From positions 16,929-80,928 of the forward strand of contig CALXKN010000009.1 in the NCBI GenBank assembly GCA_944388995.1: a stretch of DNA of 64,000 nucleotides. Reading direction: 5' to 3'. The notes below the pieces were generated by a model, which saw nothing but the letters and a program-made list of their open reading frames with translations, did no database searches and was not told the DNA's origin. Each line of letters begins with the position of its first letter. Position 1 is the stretch's first letter. The stretch is from an uncultured Spirochaetota bacterium. Its GTDB lineage: Bacteria > Spirochaetota > Spirochaetia > JAFGXN01. The position numbers and the translations under genes were made by a program. This document shows positions 41,221 through 49,337 of the stretch, one piece after another.

Positions 41221-42126
41221 ATGAAAAAATCAATGGGAGCCGTTTGTCTTGCGGCGGGACTGCTGTTTTCCTGCAATTTGACCAGCGAAATTACAAAAGA
41301 AAACCGTATCGTTCTTGATGATACGGTCACTTCCGTTACCGTCAACAACAATTACATTCCGATTCAAATCGAAGGAGTCGGAGGAGACGAAATTATCTTC
41401 CGCTCGCACGGAATCATTAATTATTTCACAAATGACGAAATCATCAATGAACCGGTCATCAAAATTTCGGACACCGGTATTTTGATTTATTTTCAGGTTT
41501 TTAAGGACAATCAGGCAGCCTACTCGTTCAATACCTCGGATGAAAACACTCCGAGACTGACGCTGCAGATTCCTTCCTCTTACAGCGGAAGTCTGACCAT
41601 CAATAATTACGGATATAACGCGAAGGCGTCGGTAACGGATTTGCCGAATTTAACCGATTTTATTTATTTGGTCATCGATTCGGATTTGACGATGAACAAC
41701 GTCGGCGGACAATCGGCGCTCTTTTATCTGGATAACGCCAACCTGGACGCGCGGAAATTCTATTTTGATGAAACCGTTATCAACGCCAAAACATCGTGCA
41801 CGATTTCCCTTTCCGGCTGTCCCGGCAACTTAAACGCAACGACACAGAATTATATGCCGTTTGACGCCGTCTACGAAACTTACGGAGGGCAAATCATCAA
41901 CATCATCACTTACAGCGGCGGCGGAACGCTGACGCTACCGAAAACGGCCGCCTTTGAGTACGATCTTTTTTCAACTTCGGGTCTGATTAATTTCAGCGGA
42001 TTCGATTCGGTTGACAGCGAAACCGATTCGGCAAACAAAAAAACCGGGACGGTTGCCGGTTCCGGCATAACGGGAAGCATCCGCTACAACTCCGGAACCA
42101 ACACCTTTTCCGTTGTCGGAAAGTGA
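41221..42126 (+). CDS. lipoprotein with beta-repeat domain (spirochaete style)
   Basis: 301 residues. The signal MKKSMGAVCLAAGLLFSCNL has a lipobox-like LLFSC (not LAGC), as accepted by the wider spirochaete rule. The rest is beta-rich with Asn/Ser/Thr and Gly, in parallel-helix style (TDLPNLTDFIYLVIDSDLTM; FYFDETVINAKTSCTISLSG), like DUF2807/DUF4097 proteins. Probably outer-membrane attached. Divergent from ppdK, convergent with the sigma factor (0-bp gap). Promoter not clear. Confidence 0.65.
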   Translation: MKKSMGAVCLAAGLLFSCNLTSEITKENRIVLDDTVTSVTVNNNYIPIQIEGVGGDEIIFRSHGIINYFTNDEIINEPVIKISDTGILIYFQVFKDNQAAYSFNTSDENTPRLTLQIPSSYSGSLTINNYGYNAKASVTDLPNLTDFIYLVIDSDLTMNNVGGQSALFYLDNANLDARKFYFDETVINAKTSCTISLSGCPGNLNATTQNYMPFDAVYETYGGQIINIITYSGGGTLTLPKTAAFEYDLFSTSGLINFSGFDSVDSETDSANKKTGTVAGSGITGSIRYNSGTNTFSVVGK

Positions 42127-42975
42127 TTACGCGCGGTAGGCTTTCAGATCGCCGACGCCGTCGGTATTCCGCAACGTTTTGATTGCTTTCTGTTCGATTT
42201 GACGGATACGCTCTTTCGTCAGGTTGTAGATTTCGGCGATGTCGCTCAGCGGCATTGCGATTTTTCCGTTCAGACCGAAGCGCATTTCGAGAATTTCCGC
42301 CTCTTTTTCGGGAAGAGCCGACAGAATGCGGTTGATTTCTTCTTTCAGAGAGCTGTTTTCAAGCGCGTCTTCGGGCGTTCCGTTAACCGAATCGGCAATC
42401 GCCTCCCCCAGTTCGGAGTGTCCGTCGCGGCTGCCGGCAATCGGCGCTTCAAGGGAAACCGGACGGACCGAAATCTCAACCAGCCGGCGGATCAAATCCT
42501 CGTCCAATCCGGTTTCCGCCGAAAGTTTCGCCCAGTCGCCGTTATTCGGCTCGGTAATATTCAGACTCTTCATCACTTTTTCGATTTGCATCAGTTCGTT
42601 GACCCGGTTCAGCGGCAGCCGGATTGCCCTCGCCTTTTCGTTGACGGCCTTCAGAATCGACTGGCGGATCCACCAGACGGCATAGGAAATAAAGTGATAA
42701 CCTCTCTGCGGATCGTATTTTTCAACCGCGCTCAGAAGACCGAGGTTGCCTTCATTAATCAAATCCATTAATCCGAAACCGGTTGATTCATACTGTTTGG
42801 CAACGGAAACAACAAAGCGCAGGTTTGAGTTAATCAGTTTTTCGCGCGCCGCCGCATCGCCGGCAACGGCTTTTTCCGCCAGTTCCGTCTCTTCTTCGGG
42901 TGAGAGCAACGGATAGCGTTTGATGTCGTTCATGTAAAGCGTCAGTAAATTATCGGTTGTTTTCGGTGTGTTCAT
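42127..42975 (-). CDS. RNA polymerase sigma factor, sigma-70 family, short (RpoS/RpoD-like)
   Basis: ATG 42975 has GGAGGGTGAAT ahead. 282 residues: region 1.2 (DNLLTLYMNDIKRYPLLSPE), 2 (LRFVVSVAKQYESTGFGLMD; 2.4 YHFISYAVWWIRQSILKAV), 3 and 4 (EILEMRFGLNGK; 4.2 TKERIRQIEQKAIKTLR). It lacks the long region 1.1 of a housekeeping sigma, so it is likely the second sigma of the species. The promoters in this window are housekeeping type, so its target set is not visible here. Confidence 0.9.
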   Translation of the reverse strand: MNTPKTTDNLLTLYMNDIKRYPLLSPEEETELAEKAVAGDAAAREKLINSNLRFVVSVAKQYESTGFGLMDLINEGNLGLLSAVEKYDPQRGYHFISYAVWWIRQSILKAVNEKARAIRLPLNRVNELMQIEKVMKSLNITEPNNGDWAKLSAETGLDEDLIRRLVEISVRPVSLEAPIAGSRDGHSELGEAIADSVNGTPEDALENSSLKEEINRILSALPEKEAEILEMRFGLNGKIAMPLSDIAEIYNLTKERIRQIEQKAIKTLRNTDGVGDLKAYRA

Positions 42976-43116
42976 ATTCACCCTCCGTACCAAAAGTATA
43001 GCAATATTTGTTCCCGAATTCCCGGAGAGCGTCTTTTTTATGTAAGTCATTTTAACAAAATAAATTAAGCGGTTTCGAAACAAAGAGGAAAAAGAAAAGT
43101 GTGTCAGATTGACTCG

Positions 43117-43602
43117 TCAGCCGGGAAAAACAATCAAACTGTTTCCGAATAACTCGATTTTTTCGGACGGAGAGAGAAAAACGAGCCGCCCGCCGTTTTC
43201 GCGGAGGAATTCTTCCCAATTCTCTTCGATTAAATCGTCAACCATATCTTTTTCAGCCGCTTCCGAAAAGAAAGGGGAATTTTTGGACAGAAGATAATTC
43301 ACGATTTGAAGAAAGTAATAAATTTTAAAATCGGATTTTTCCCGGCAGCAAAGATAGGAGCGGATCTGCGGCAACAGCAGCGATTCCAGGCAGAATCCGT
43401 TGTTGACGGCGGCCGAACAGAGATGAAGCGCCCTGTGCGCCTCCGCTGTTTTTCCGGCGGCCGCCAGCAAATCATAGTCGCGCAACGCCCCGCGGTAAAG
43501 GGCGACGGGAGCGCGACCGCGGAAGACCGGAACTTTGACCATCCGGAAATTCTGCGGATGAAGAGATGTCTGAAAGGAAATTCGGAATGAAGCGCCTCTC
43601 AT
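43117..43602 (-). CDS. hypothetical 161-residue protein
   Basis: MRGASFRISFQTSLHPQNFR at the start; helical centre with several Cys (NNGFCLESLLL; SYLCCREKSDF) and YYFLQIVNYLLSKNSPF. No recognised family. Lies divergent from groES, 100 bp upstream of it. Confidence 0.55.
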   Translation of the reverse strand: MRGASFRISFQTSLHPQNFRMVKVPVFRGRAPVALYRGALRDYDLLAAAGKTAEAHRALHLCSAAVNNGFCLESLLLPQIRSYLCCREKSDFKIYYFLQIVNYLLSKNSPFFSEAAEKDMVDDLIEENWEEFLRENGGRLVFLSPSEKIELFGNSLIVFPG

Positions 43603-43644
43603 AGTTTCAAAATAAGCAGAAGCCGGTGAAAAGTCAAATTTTTC

Positions 43645-43673
43645 TTGACTAAAAAAAGAAAAATCAATATATT
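43645..43673 (+). promoter_or_regulatory. promoter of groES
   Basis: TTGACT (43645-43650), 17 bp of A-rich spacer, TATATT (43668-43673), 29 bp before the ATG. No CIRCE element (TTAGCACTC-N9-GAGTGCTAA) was seen here. Confidence 0.75.
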
Positions 43674-43702
43674 TGAGTAAAAGAAATTACGGAGGCATTA
43701 AC

Positions 43703-43975
43703 ATGAACATCAAACCGCTCGGATCAAAAGTCGTCTTATCCGTTCAGTTGACCGAAGAAAAAACCGCCGGCGGACTTTTTATTCCGCAGACAGCGCAGGA
43801 AAAAACCCAAATCGGTACTGTAAAGGCAGTCGGACCCGGCACGGAAAAAGTCAAAATGGAAGTGAAACCGGGGGATAAAATCCTGTTCGATAAATACGCC
43901 GGAACATCGGTCAAAGTCGGTGAGGATGAATTTCTGATTATTGACGCGAAAGACATTCTGGCGGTTCTGGAATAA
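43703..43975 (+). CDS. groS: co-chaperonin GroES
   Basis: ATG 43703 with GGAGG eight bases ahead. 90 residues: MNIKPLGSKVVLSVQLTEEK, mobile loop KTAGGLFIPQTAQEK, GDKILFDKYAGTSVKVGEDE and the ending ILAVLE. Caps GroEL. groEL is not next to it in this window, unlike many bacteria. Terminator follows. Confidence 0.96.
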   Translation: MNIKPLGSKVVLSVQLTEEKTAGGLFIPQTAQEKTQIGTVKAVGPGTEKVKMEVKPGDKILFDKYAGTSVKVGEDEFLIIDAKDILAVLE

Positions 43976-43993
43976 TTTCCGCCGCATTCACTG

Positions 43994-44019
43994 AAACGGC
44001 TCTTCGGAGCCGTTTTTTT
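43994..44019 (+). terminator. terminator of groES
   Basis: Stem AAACGGCTC-TTCG-GAGCCGTTT with a UUCG tetraloop and T tail (44013-44019). It also overlaps the end of the converging dinG gene, for which the reverse strand has an A/T run of the same type. Confidence 0.9.
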
Positions 44020-46507
44020 ATTGCTCTTCCAGGCGTTCCATAAATTTTTGCGCCGTATCAATGATTTTGCCGGGATCTCCGATGACGCGGCCGGTCGGCG
44101 GAACCGAGCGGTAAAAAAGCGCTCCGTAGCTGCTTTTGGTCACAATACGGTTGTCCAGGACAACCACAACGCCGCGGTCGTTTTTCTTCCGCATAACGCG
44201 GCCGAATCCCTGTTTAAAGCGCATCACCGCCTGCGGAACGGAAATTTCAAAAAAAGAACGTCCGCCCCGCTCGTCAATCCGCCGGGAACGCGCCTGCAGG
44301 ACAGGATCATCGGGAACGCGGAACGGCAGACGGAAGATCAGAAGGTGTTCAAGCGTTCTTCCCGGAGCGTCAACGCCTTCCCAAAACGAATCCGTCGCGA
44401 ACAGCACGCTTCCGATGTCTTTCTTAAAACGATCCAGAAGAAGCCGCCGCGACTCGTTTCCCTGCCGCAGCGCCGTAATGCCTGATTCCTCCAAATCACC
44501 GGCAACCGCGTCGAAAACCGCATTCATCTGCGCCACGGATGTGAAAAGCAGCAGCGCCCGTCCTTTCAGAGCCTTTAAATAGCGGCGGGTAAAATCGACG
44601 GCATACGCGTTAAACGCATCGCTTTCGCGCGTAACGTCGGGCGCGTTCCCGGAGGCGACAGCCAGCAAAACGCGGTTTTTATAATCAAACGGGGAAGGAA
44701 AAAGCGCGGTCTGAAGCCGTTCGCCTTCAAAGCGTTTCAGGCCGACCGTCTTCAAAAAATAATCGAATCCCGAACCGACAGCCAAAGTCGCCGAAGTGCA
44801 GACCGCGGTTTCAACGGCCGACCACAGCGACTGTTCCAAAAGCGGTCCGACCTCTGCCGGAGTGATATTGAACTGGATATAAAAATCACCGTTCAGCCGG
44901 CGTTCTTTTGAAAGCCAGTAGATATTTTCCTCATCTTTTTCAAAGTCAAGAAATTTCGACGCCGTTTCCAGCAATCCGTCGATTCGCCGCACGGACAGAC
45001 CGGTCTCCCGGATCACCGAATCGGCCTCGCCGCCTTTGTATTCTCCGTCCAAAAGATCAACGGCCTCGCTCAATGCCGCCGTCAGCTTTTCTCCGCAACG
45101 GTGGAAGGCAAGCAGCGCCGTCTTTACAAAATCGGGAAGCGGATTTTCCCGGTTGACGGGCAGAGCCCTTACGGACGGCTCTGAAAACCGGGTTTGTATC
45201 CGCAGTTCATCATCCAAAGCGGCGGCCGTCCCGAGAATTTCTTCCTGCAAATCGGATATTGTTTTGATTAAACCGGCCTTGATACAGTGAAATTTCTTCA
45301 GCTGCGCGACCAAGCCGAAAACGCCGGTTCCTTTTTTTGATTTGATACGCGTCATGACCCGGCGCACGGCCGGCGCGCTCAGCGTTAACGTAAAGTAACG
45401 AGTGGCGTCCTTTTCCAAATTATGGGCTTCGTCAAAAATGACTTTTGAATACCCCGGAATCAGAATGCTCCCCTCCTGCGAATCCGCATCCGAACGCAAT
45501 GCGGCGTCGGCAAAAAGCAGGTGGTTGTTGACAACGATGATTTGCGCCGCGGCCGCCTCTTTCCTCAGCCTGAAGACAAAACACTTTTCGTAAAACGGAC
45601 ACTGAACGGCGAGACAGTTATCGGATTCGGAACAGACGCGGCTTTTCAGCGAGGGCTCCAACGGAAAGGTCAGTTCGGAAAAATCTCCCGTTGCGGTCTG
45701 AAGGCTCCACTCCCGCAGAGGCTCAAGACCGGCCTCTTCCTCAAAAAGCGTCGTTCCCGATGTCAGCTCTTCGTCGAAACGGCGGAGGCAAAGGTAGTTG
45801 TTCCGCCCTTTCATCAGCACGTATTTGACGTCGGCGTTCAGAATTTTCAGCGCCAACGGCAAATCCTTCTGAATCAGCTGATCCTGCAGGGTGATGGTGG
45901 CTGTCGAAACGACGATTCGATCGCCGCCGCGGGATTTGTTTTCCTGCGCCCATTTGACGGAAGGAATTAGATACGCCAACGATTTTCCGATTCCGGTTCC
46001 CGCCTCGACAACAAGCAGGCGGTTTCCGTTTAAGGCTTCCGCCACCGCCTTCATCATCTGCGACTGGGATTCCCGGTATTCGTAATCGCCGATAAATTTG
46101 GAAAGCCCCTCTTCCGATTCGCAAAAGTCGACCAAAGAACCGCCGTCCACTTCCACCCGTTCGGCCGCCGAATACGGTTCGACCGTGACCGTCACGCGGG
46201 TAACGAGGTTGTCGACGATGTAACTGCCGATTCCGTCCCGCCCCAACTGCGCGGCGGTTACGATGTCCGCAGAACTCGGCTTCAGAACGCCGCCCGGATG
46301 GTTGTGGATCACCACGTCGGCGTCGCGCATATGAGCCGCGGGGGCCGGAGCCGCCGTTTCATGGCCGGAAGCGACCGTCGTGATTTCGCTCACCAAGCCG
46401 TTTCCGTCAATCAGTCCGCAGAAAACCACCTCCGCCCCGTCGTGCTCCTTGATTTTTTCCCGCATAATCCGAATCACATCGGCAGTAAAACGTTCTTCCG
46501 CCTTCAA
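44018..46507 (-). CDS. dinG: DinG-type helicase with N-terminal JAMM-like domain
   Basis: 829 residues. Residues ~1-125: a JAB/RadC-like zinc fold: GAEVVFCGLIDGNGLVSE, then ADVVIHNHPGGVLKPSSADI, i.e. HxHPGG..PS..D. Residues ~145-829: superfamily-2 helicase of the DinG/XPD class: Walker A EAGTGIGKSLAYLIP, Cys cluster (CSESDNCLAVQCPFYEKCF) for an FeS cluster, DEAH motif FDEAHNLEKD, and motif VI QGFGRVMRKKNDRG. Unwinds R-loops and other structures during repair. The JAMM fusion is unusual. Overlaps the next gene by 4 bp. Confidence 0.9.
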   Translation of the reverse strand: MKAEERFTADVIRIMREKIKEHDGAEVVFCGLIDGNGLVSEITTVASGHETAAPAPAAHMRDADVVIHNHPGGVLKPSSADIVTAAQLGRDGIGSYIVDNLVTRVTVTVEPYSAAERVEVDGGSLVDFCESEEGLSKFIGDYEYRESQSQMMKAVAEALNGNRLLVVEAGTGIGKSLAYLIPSVKWAQENKSRGGDRIVVSTATITLQDQLIQKDLPLALKILNADVKYVLMKGRNNYLCLRRFDEELTSGTTLFEEEAGLEPLREWSLQTATGDFSELTFPLEPSLKSRVCSESDNCLAVQCPFYEKCFVFRLRKEAAAAQIIVVNNHLLFADAALRSDADSQEGSILIPGYSKVIFDEAHNLEKDATRYFTLTLSAPAVRRVMTRIKSKKGTGVFGLVAQLKKFHCIKAGLIKTISDLQEEILGTAAALDDELRIQTRFSEPSVRALPVNRENPLPDFVKTALLAFHRCGEKLTAALSEAVDLLDGEYKGGEADSVIRETGLSVRRIDGLLETASKFLDFEKDEENIYWLSKERRLNGDFYIQFNITPAEVGPLLEQSLWSAVETAVCTSATLAVGSGFDYFLKTVGLKRFEGERLQTALFPSPFDYKNRVLLAVASGNAPDVTRESDAFNAYAVDFTRRYLKALKGRALLLFTSVAQMNAVFDAVAGDLEESGITALRQGNESRRLLLDRFKKDIGSVLFATDSFWEGVDAPGRTLEHLLIFRLPFRVPDDPVLQARSRRIDERGGRSFFEISVPQAVMRFKQGFGRVMRKKNDRGVVVVLDNRIVTKSSYGALFYRSVPPTGRVIGDPGKIIDTAQKFMERLEEQ

Positions 46508-47202
46508 AGCGAATCTCCTTTTTTCCGCCGCCGGTCTTCGCGGTAACGGCGGCGCATCTCATCCGGAGGAGCCGGCATCGCTTTCACGCGCGGTAACGTC
46601 AGCTTCAGCCTCATGGCCGTCAGCCGCAGCGCAAAAACGAACAAGCCGCCCGCAAGCAGAACAACCGGCGCCGACAGCGGCGTATGGCGGCCGAGCGCGT
46701 ACAGAAGCCAGCTTCCGAGAATCGAGGCGGTTGCGTAAAAATCGGTCCGGATCACGACCGGAATTTCTCCGACCGTCAGATCCCGGATCATCCCGCCGCC
46801 GCAAGCCGTCAGCATTCCGCAAACGGCCACTCCGAACGGCCCCAAACCGAGCGAAAGCCCTTTTGCCGCCCCGATAACGGTAAAAACGCTCAAACCGAGC
46901 GCATCTCCGATCTTTACCCACTTCCAGGCGCACGCAATTTTCCGGGAGAGAAAAAAAACCGCCAACGCCCCGGCGACGCAAACGGCAAAATACGCTTCGT
47001 TCTGCAGCGCCGAAACCGGAACCGTTCCGATCATCACATCGCGGATAACGCCACCGCCGATTCCGGTCAGGAGCGCCAGGACAATGACGCCCAAAATGTC
47101 CAGTTCGTATTTGACCGCCTTAAAAGCGCCGGTAATCGAAAAAAAGAAGGTTCCGGTTAAATCGAGAAAAAAAATCACGGTTGAGTAAGTCTGCTCATCC
47201 AC
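46504..47202 (-). CDS. TRIC-like (UPF0126) membrane channel
   Basis: 232 residues with about seven hydrophobic helices and the two family repeats containing GIGGGVIRDVMIG and ACGGGMIRDLTVGEIP (GGGxxRD). Trimeric potassium/cation channels of this family lie in the cytoplasmic membrane. The last 35 residues are basic. Overlaps aroH by 8 bp. Confidence 0.85.
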   Translation of the reverse strand: MDEQTYSTVIFFLDLTGTFFFSITGAFKAVKYELDILGVIVLALLTGIGGGVIRDVMIGTVPVSALQNEAYFAVCVAGALAVFFLSRKIACAWKWVKIGDALGLSVFTVIGAAKGLSLGLGPFGVAVCGMLTACGGGMIRDLTVGEIPVVIRTDFYATASILGSWLLYALGRHTPLSAPVVLLAGGLFVFALRLTAMRLKLTLPRVKAMPAPPDEMRRRYREDRRRKKGDSL

Positions 47203-47578
47203 GAATATCCCCTTCCCGCTCCCTCAAATCAGGGCGCAGCGCCGCCGCCGCTCCGAGATAAACCGGTTTCAACGGACGTTTTTCTTCCGCACAAAATTGA
47301 ATCAACACCCGAACCGTCATCGGCAAACTGCCGTCGTAAAGCGGTTCCTGCACGCAGAAAAGCGCCGTCGCGCCGTGGGCGCCGCCGCGGCGCAATGCAG
47401 CCGCCGGGTTGAGAGCTGTAAGATCAGCCGTTACCGAAAACAGAATCATTGTCAAATCCTCTTCCCGAATCCCGTTTTCCTTTTCGAGAAGAGAAACCAG
47501 CTTTACAACCGCCGATTGAATCGATTCGGAGGTATTCCGATCAACGGAAACCGCACCGCGCACGGAGAGAGTAATCAT
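47195..47578 (-). CDS. aroH: chorismate mutase, AroH type
   Basis: 127 residues with the monofunctional AroH pattern: VRGAVSVDRNTSESI (Arg at the active site), TMILFSVTADLTALNPAAALR and the tail with VRVLIQFCAEEKR. Makes prephenate for Phe/Tyr. Divergent from the SPFH gene. Confidence 0.9.
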   Translation of the reverse strand: MITLSVRGAVSVDRNTSESIQSAVVKLVSLLEKENGIREEDLTMILFSVTADLTALNPAAALRRGGAHGATALFCVQEPLYDGSLPMTVRVLIQFCAEEKRPLKPVYLGAAAALRPDLREREGDIRG

Positions 47579-47656
47579 AAAAGACTCCTGAAAAATGTTT
47601 TCAATCTTGCCGAATTAATGTATACTGATTATATACTTCGAATAAAGGAAATTGAA

Positions 47657-48616
47657 GTGGATACGCAACAAAAAAATAAAAAAGAATCCCGGTTAGAGAA
47701 CAAACGACTCAAAGCACAGGAAAAGGCCGCCAAAGCCGAAGCAAAAAAACAAAAAAAAGAAGAACGCAAACGCCGCAGATCGAAAAAAAGTAAAATTTTC
47801 TCGTTTTTCTTTATTCTTATTGTTCTCGCCGGAGCTTCCGCCGCAGTCTTTTTCATCGGTTGGATTCACCCGGAAATGACTTCCAATCAATTTGCCGTCG
47901 TTTTTTCGAAGACAAACGGCTACCGAGACACACTTTTAAAAGCCGACGAATTTCTTTGGATGCCGCAACGGCTTCTGCCGACAAACGTGACAGTAATCAT
48001 CTATACCGCCGAACCGAAAACCGCCTCGGTTAACGTCTCCGGCAAACTGCCGTCCGGAGAAATTTACTCGCTGCTCATTGAAGGGAATCCGTCGTTCGAG
48101 TTTCGTTTCGAATGCCGCATGACCTACCGGCTTAACTCTGAAAACCTGATAACGCTTGCAAAAGAAGGCATTCTGCCCGATCAGACCGATGCACTGTTAA
48201 GTGAATTTGAAAAAGATTTTCAACCGATGGTTGTTGATTTAATTCAAAAAAAATCTGCCGATGCGGAATTTGTTTCGATGATCTCCTCTGATTTTAACCG
48301 ACTGCAGGATGTTTTAATTGAGGAAATCGAAAAACGCAATCCGAATATTGAAGTGACACGGCTGATTGTCAACTCCGTATCAATTCCGGATATCCGACTC
48401 TATGAAGAAGCGCGGGAACTCTACTTTACGGCGATTCAAAATCCGCCTGCCGACCGACTGCAGCGGCTTCAGAGAGAAGTGACGGAAGGAACCGAACGGC
48501 TGATGCAATTCCAGACTCTGGAAGAGTTGGCCAAACTGTTGGAAAAATATCCGATTTTAATGGAATATGCAAAAATCAATCCGACACTGGAGACGCATCC
48601 GTCCGTGGAACCGTAA
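47657..48616 (+). CDS. SPFH/Band-7-like membrane protein
   Basis: GTG 47657 with AAGGA eight bases ahead (a longer open frame upstream has no site). 319 residues: a very basic N-terminus (KAEAKKQKKEERKRRRSKKS), one membrane helix (IFSFFFILIVLAGASAAVFFI), then an SPFH-like domain: FEFRFECRMTYRLNSENLI, FNRLQDVLIEEIEKRNPNI and SVSIPDIRLYEEARELY. Likely outside-facing stomatin-like scaffold. Converges with the thiamine pyrophosphokinase gene, overlapping 41 bp. Confidence 0.65.
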   Translation: MDTQQKNKKESRLENKRLKAQEKAAKAEAKKQKKEERKRRRSKKSKIFSFFFILIVLAGASAAVFFIGWIHPEMTSNQFAVVFSKTNGYRDTLLKADEFLWMPQRLLPTNVTVIIYTAEPKTASVNVSGKLPSGEIYSLLIEGNPSFEFRFECRMTYRLNSENLITLAKEGILPDQTDALLSEFEKDFQPMVVDLIQKKSADAEFVSMISSDFNRLQDVLIEEIEKRNPNIEVTRLIVNSVSIPDIRLYEEARELYFTAIQNPPADRLQRLQREVTEGTERLMQFQTLEELAKLLEKYPILMEYAKINPTLETHPSVEP

Positions 48617-49220
48617 CGGCGACCGTTCCCGATAAAACGGTTAAAGATGCCTGTGAGTCGATAATTTCATTGCTGAGACTGAATGAAAATTCGTTCAGCG
48701 GGTAACCGTTCAGGGACCATCGGAAACCGTCGGTTTTCACCGAAGCCGTTGCTGTCAGCGCGAACACCGACACGACAGCGGGCGCCTTAACCGCATCCGG
48801 GCGCCATGTTTCTCCGCACTTAATTTTAAAAACGCTTTCGCACTTCGTTTCCCACCGCCGCCACTGCGGAGATCGAGCAAAAAGCGAACGCAGCGCTGTC
48901 CAATGATCCATTCGCCCGCCTCCGCCGCCAAACAGCACGACTGAACGGCAGCCGGCTTCGAGTACCGCTTGAAACGCCGCTTCAGTATCGGTAAAATCTT
49001 TTGCGCGCGGATAACGGCAGACTTCGGCATGGGAAGGCAAAGGCAGCCGCAGCGAATCGAAATCGCCGACAAATCGGTCAACGCGAACACCTGCCTGCGC
49101 GGCCGCCTCCCAGCCGCTATCGGCACACACGGTAAAAAGACCGTCGCTGCACAAATTTTTGATCACTTCCAAAGGCGCGCATTCTCCGCCGGTAAACACA
49201 ATTCCGTCGTATTGTTCCAT
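48576..49220 (-). CDS. thiamine pyrophosphokinase
   Basis: 214 residues: VCADSGWEAAAQAGVRVD, FVGDFDSLRLPLPSHAEV, KDFTDTEAAFQAVLEAG (the Asp/Thr metal and ATP site), GGGGGRMDHWTALRSLF. The C-terminal beta part binds thiamine. Transfers pyrophosphate from ATP to thiamine. Overlaps the SPFH gene at the 3' end. Confidence 0.88.
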   Translation of the reverse strand: MEQYDGIVFTGGECAPLEVIKNLCSDGLFTVCADSGWEAAAQAGVRVDRFVGDFDSLRLPLPSHAEVCRYPRAKDFTDTEAAFQAVLEAGCRSVVLFGGGGGRMDHWTALRSLFARSPQWRRWETKCESVFKIKCGETWRPDAVKAPAVVSVFALTATASVKTDGFRWSLNGYPLNEFSFSLSNEIIDSQASLTVLSGTVAVTVPRTDASPVSD

Positions 49221-49303
49221 ATCCGTCAGTATAACCGACTAACCTCAATCAAACAAGACGAAAACCTTTTTTTCGATCGCTGCATCGAATTTTCCCGAAA
49301 ATC

Positions 49304-49332
49304 TTGACCAAATTGTTCGTTCGCTGTAATTT
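49304..49332 (+). promoter_or_regulatory. promoter of cca, giving a nearly leaderless mRNA
   Basis: TTGACC (49304-49309), 17 bp, TAATTT (49327-49332), then five bases to the GTG start at 49338. No ribosome site precedes the GTG. Confidence 0.6.
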
Positions 49333-49337
49333 AAATC

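Noticed and set aside
43603..43702. CIRCE heat-shock operator before groES
   Set aside because: The dyad TTAGCACTC-N9-GAGTGCTAA is not present; only a sigma-70-type promoter is seen.
47297..47656. Upstream extension of the SPFH-like frame
   Set aside because: It runs antisense to aroH and has no start site; GTG 47657 has a ribosome site.
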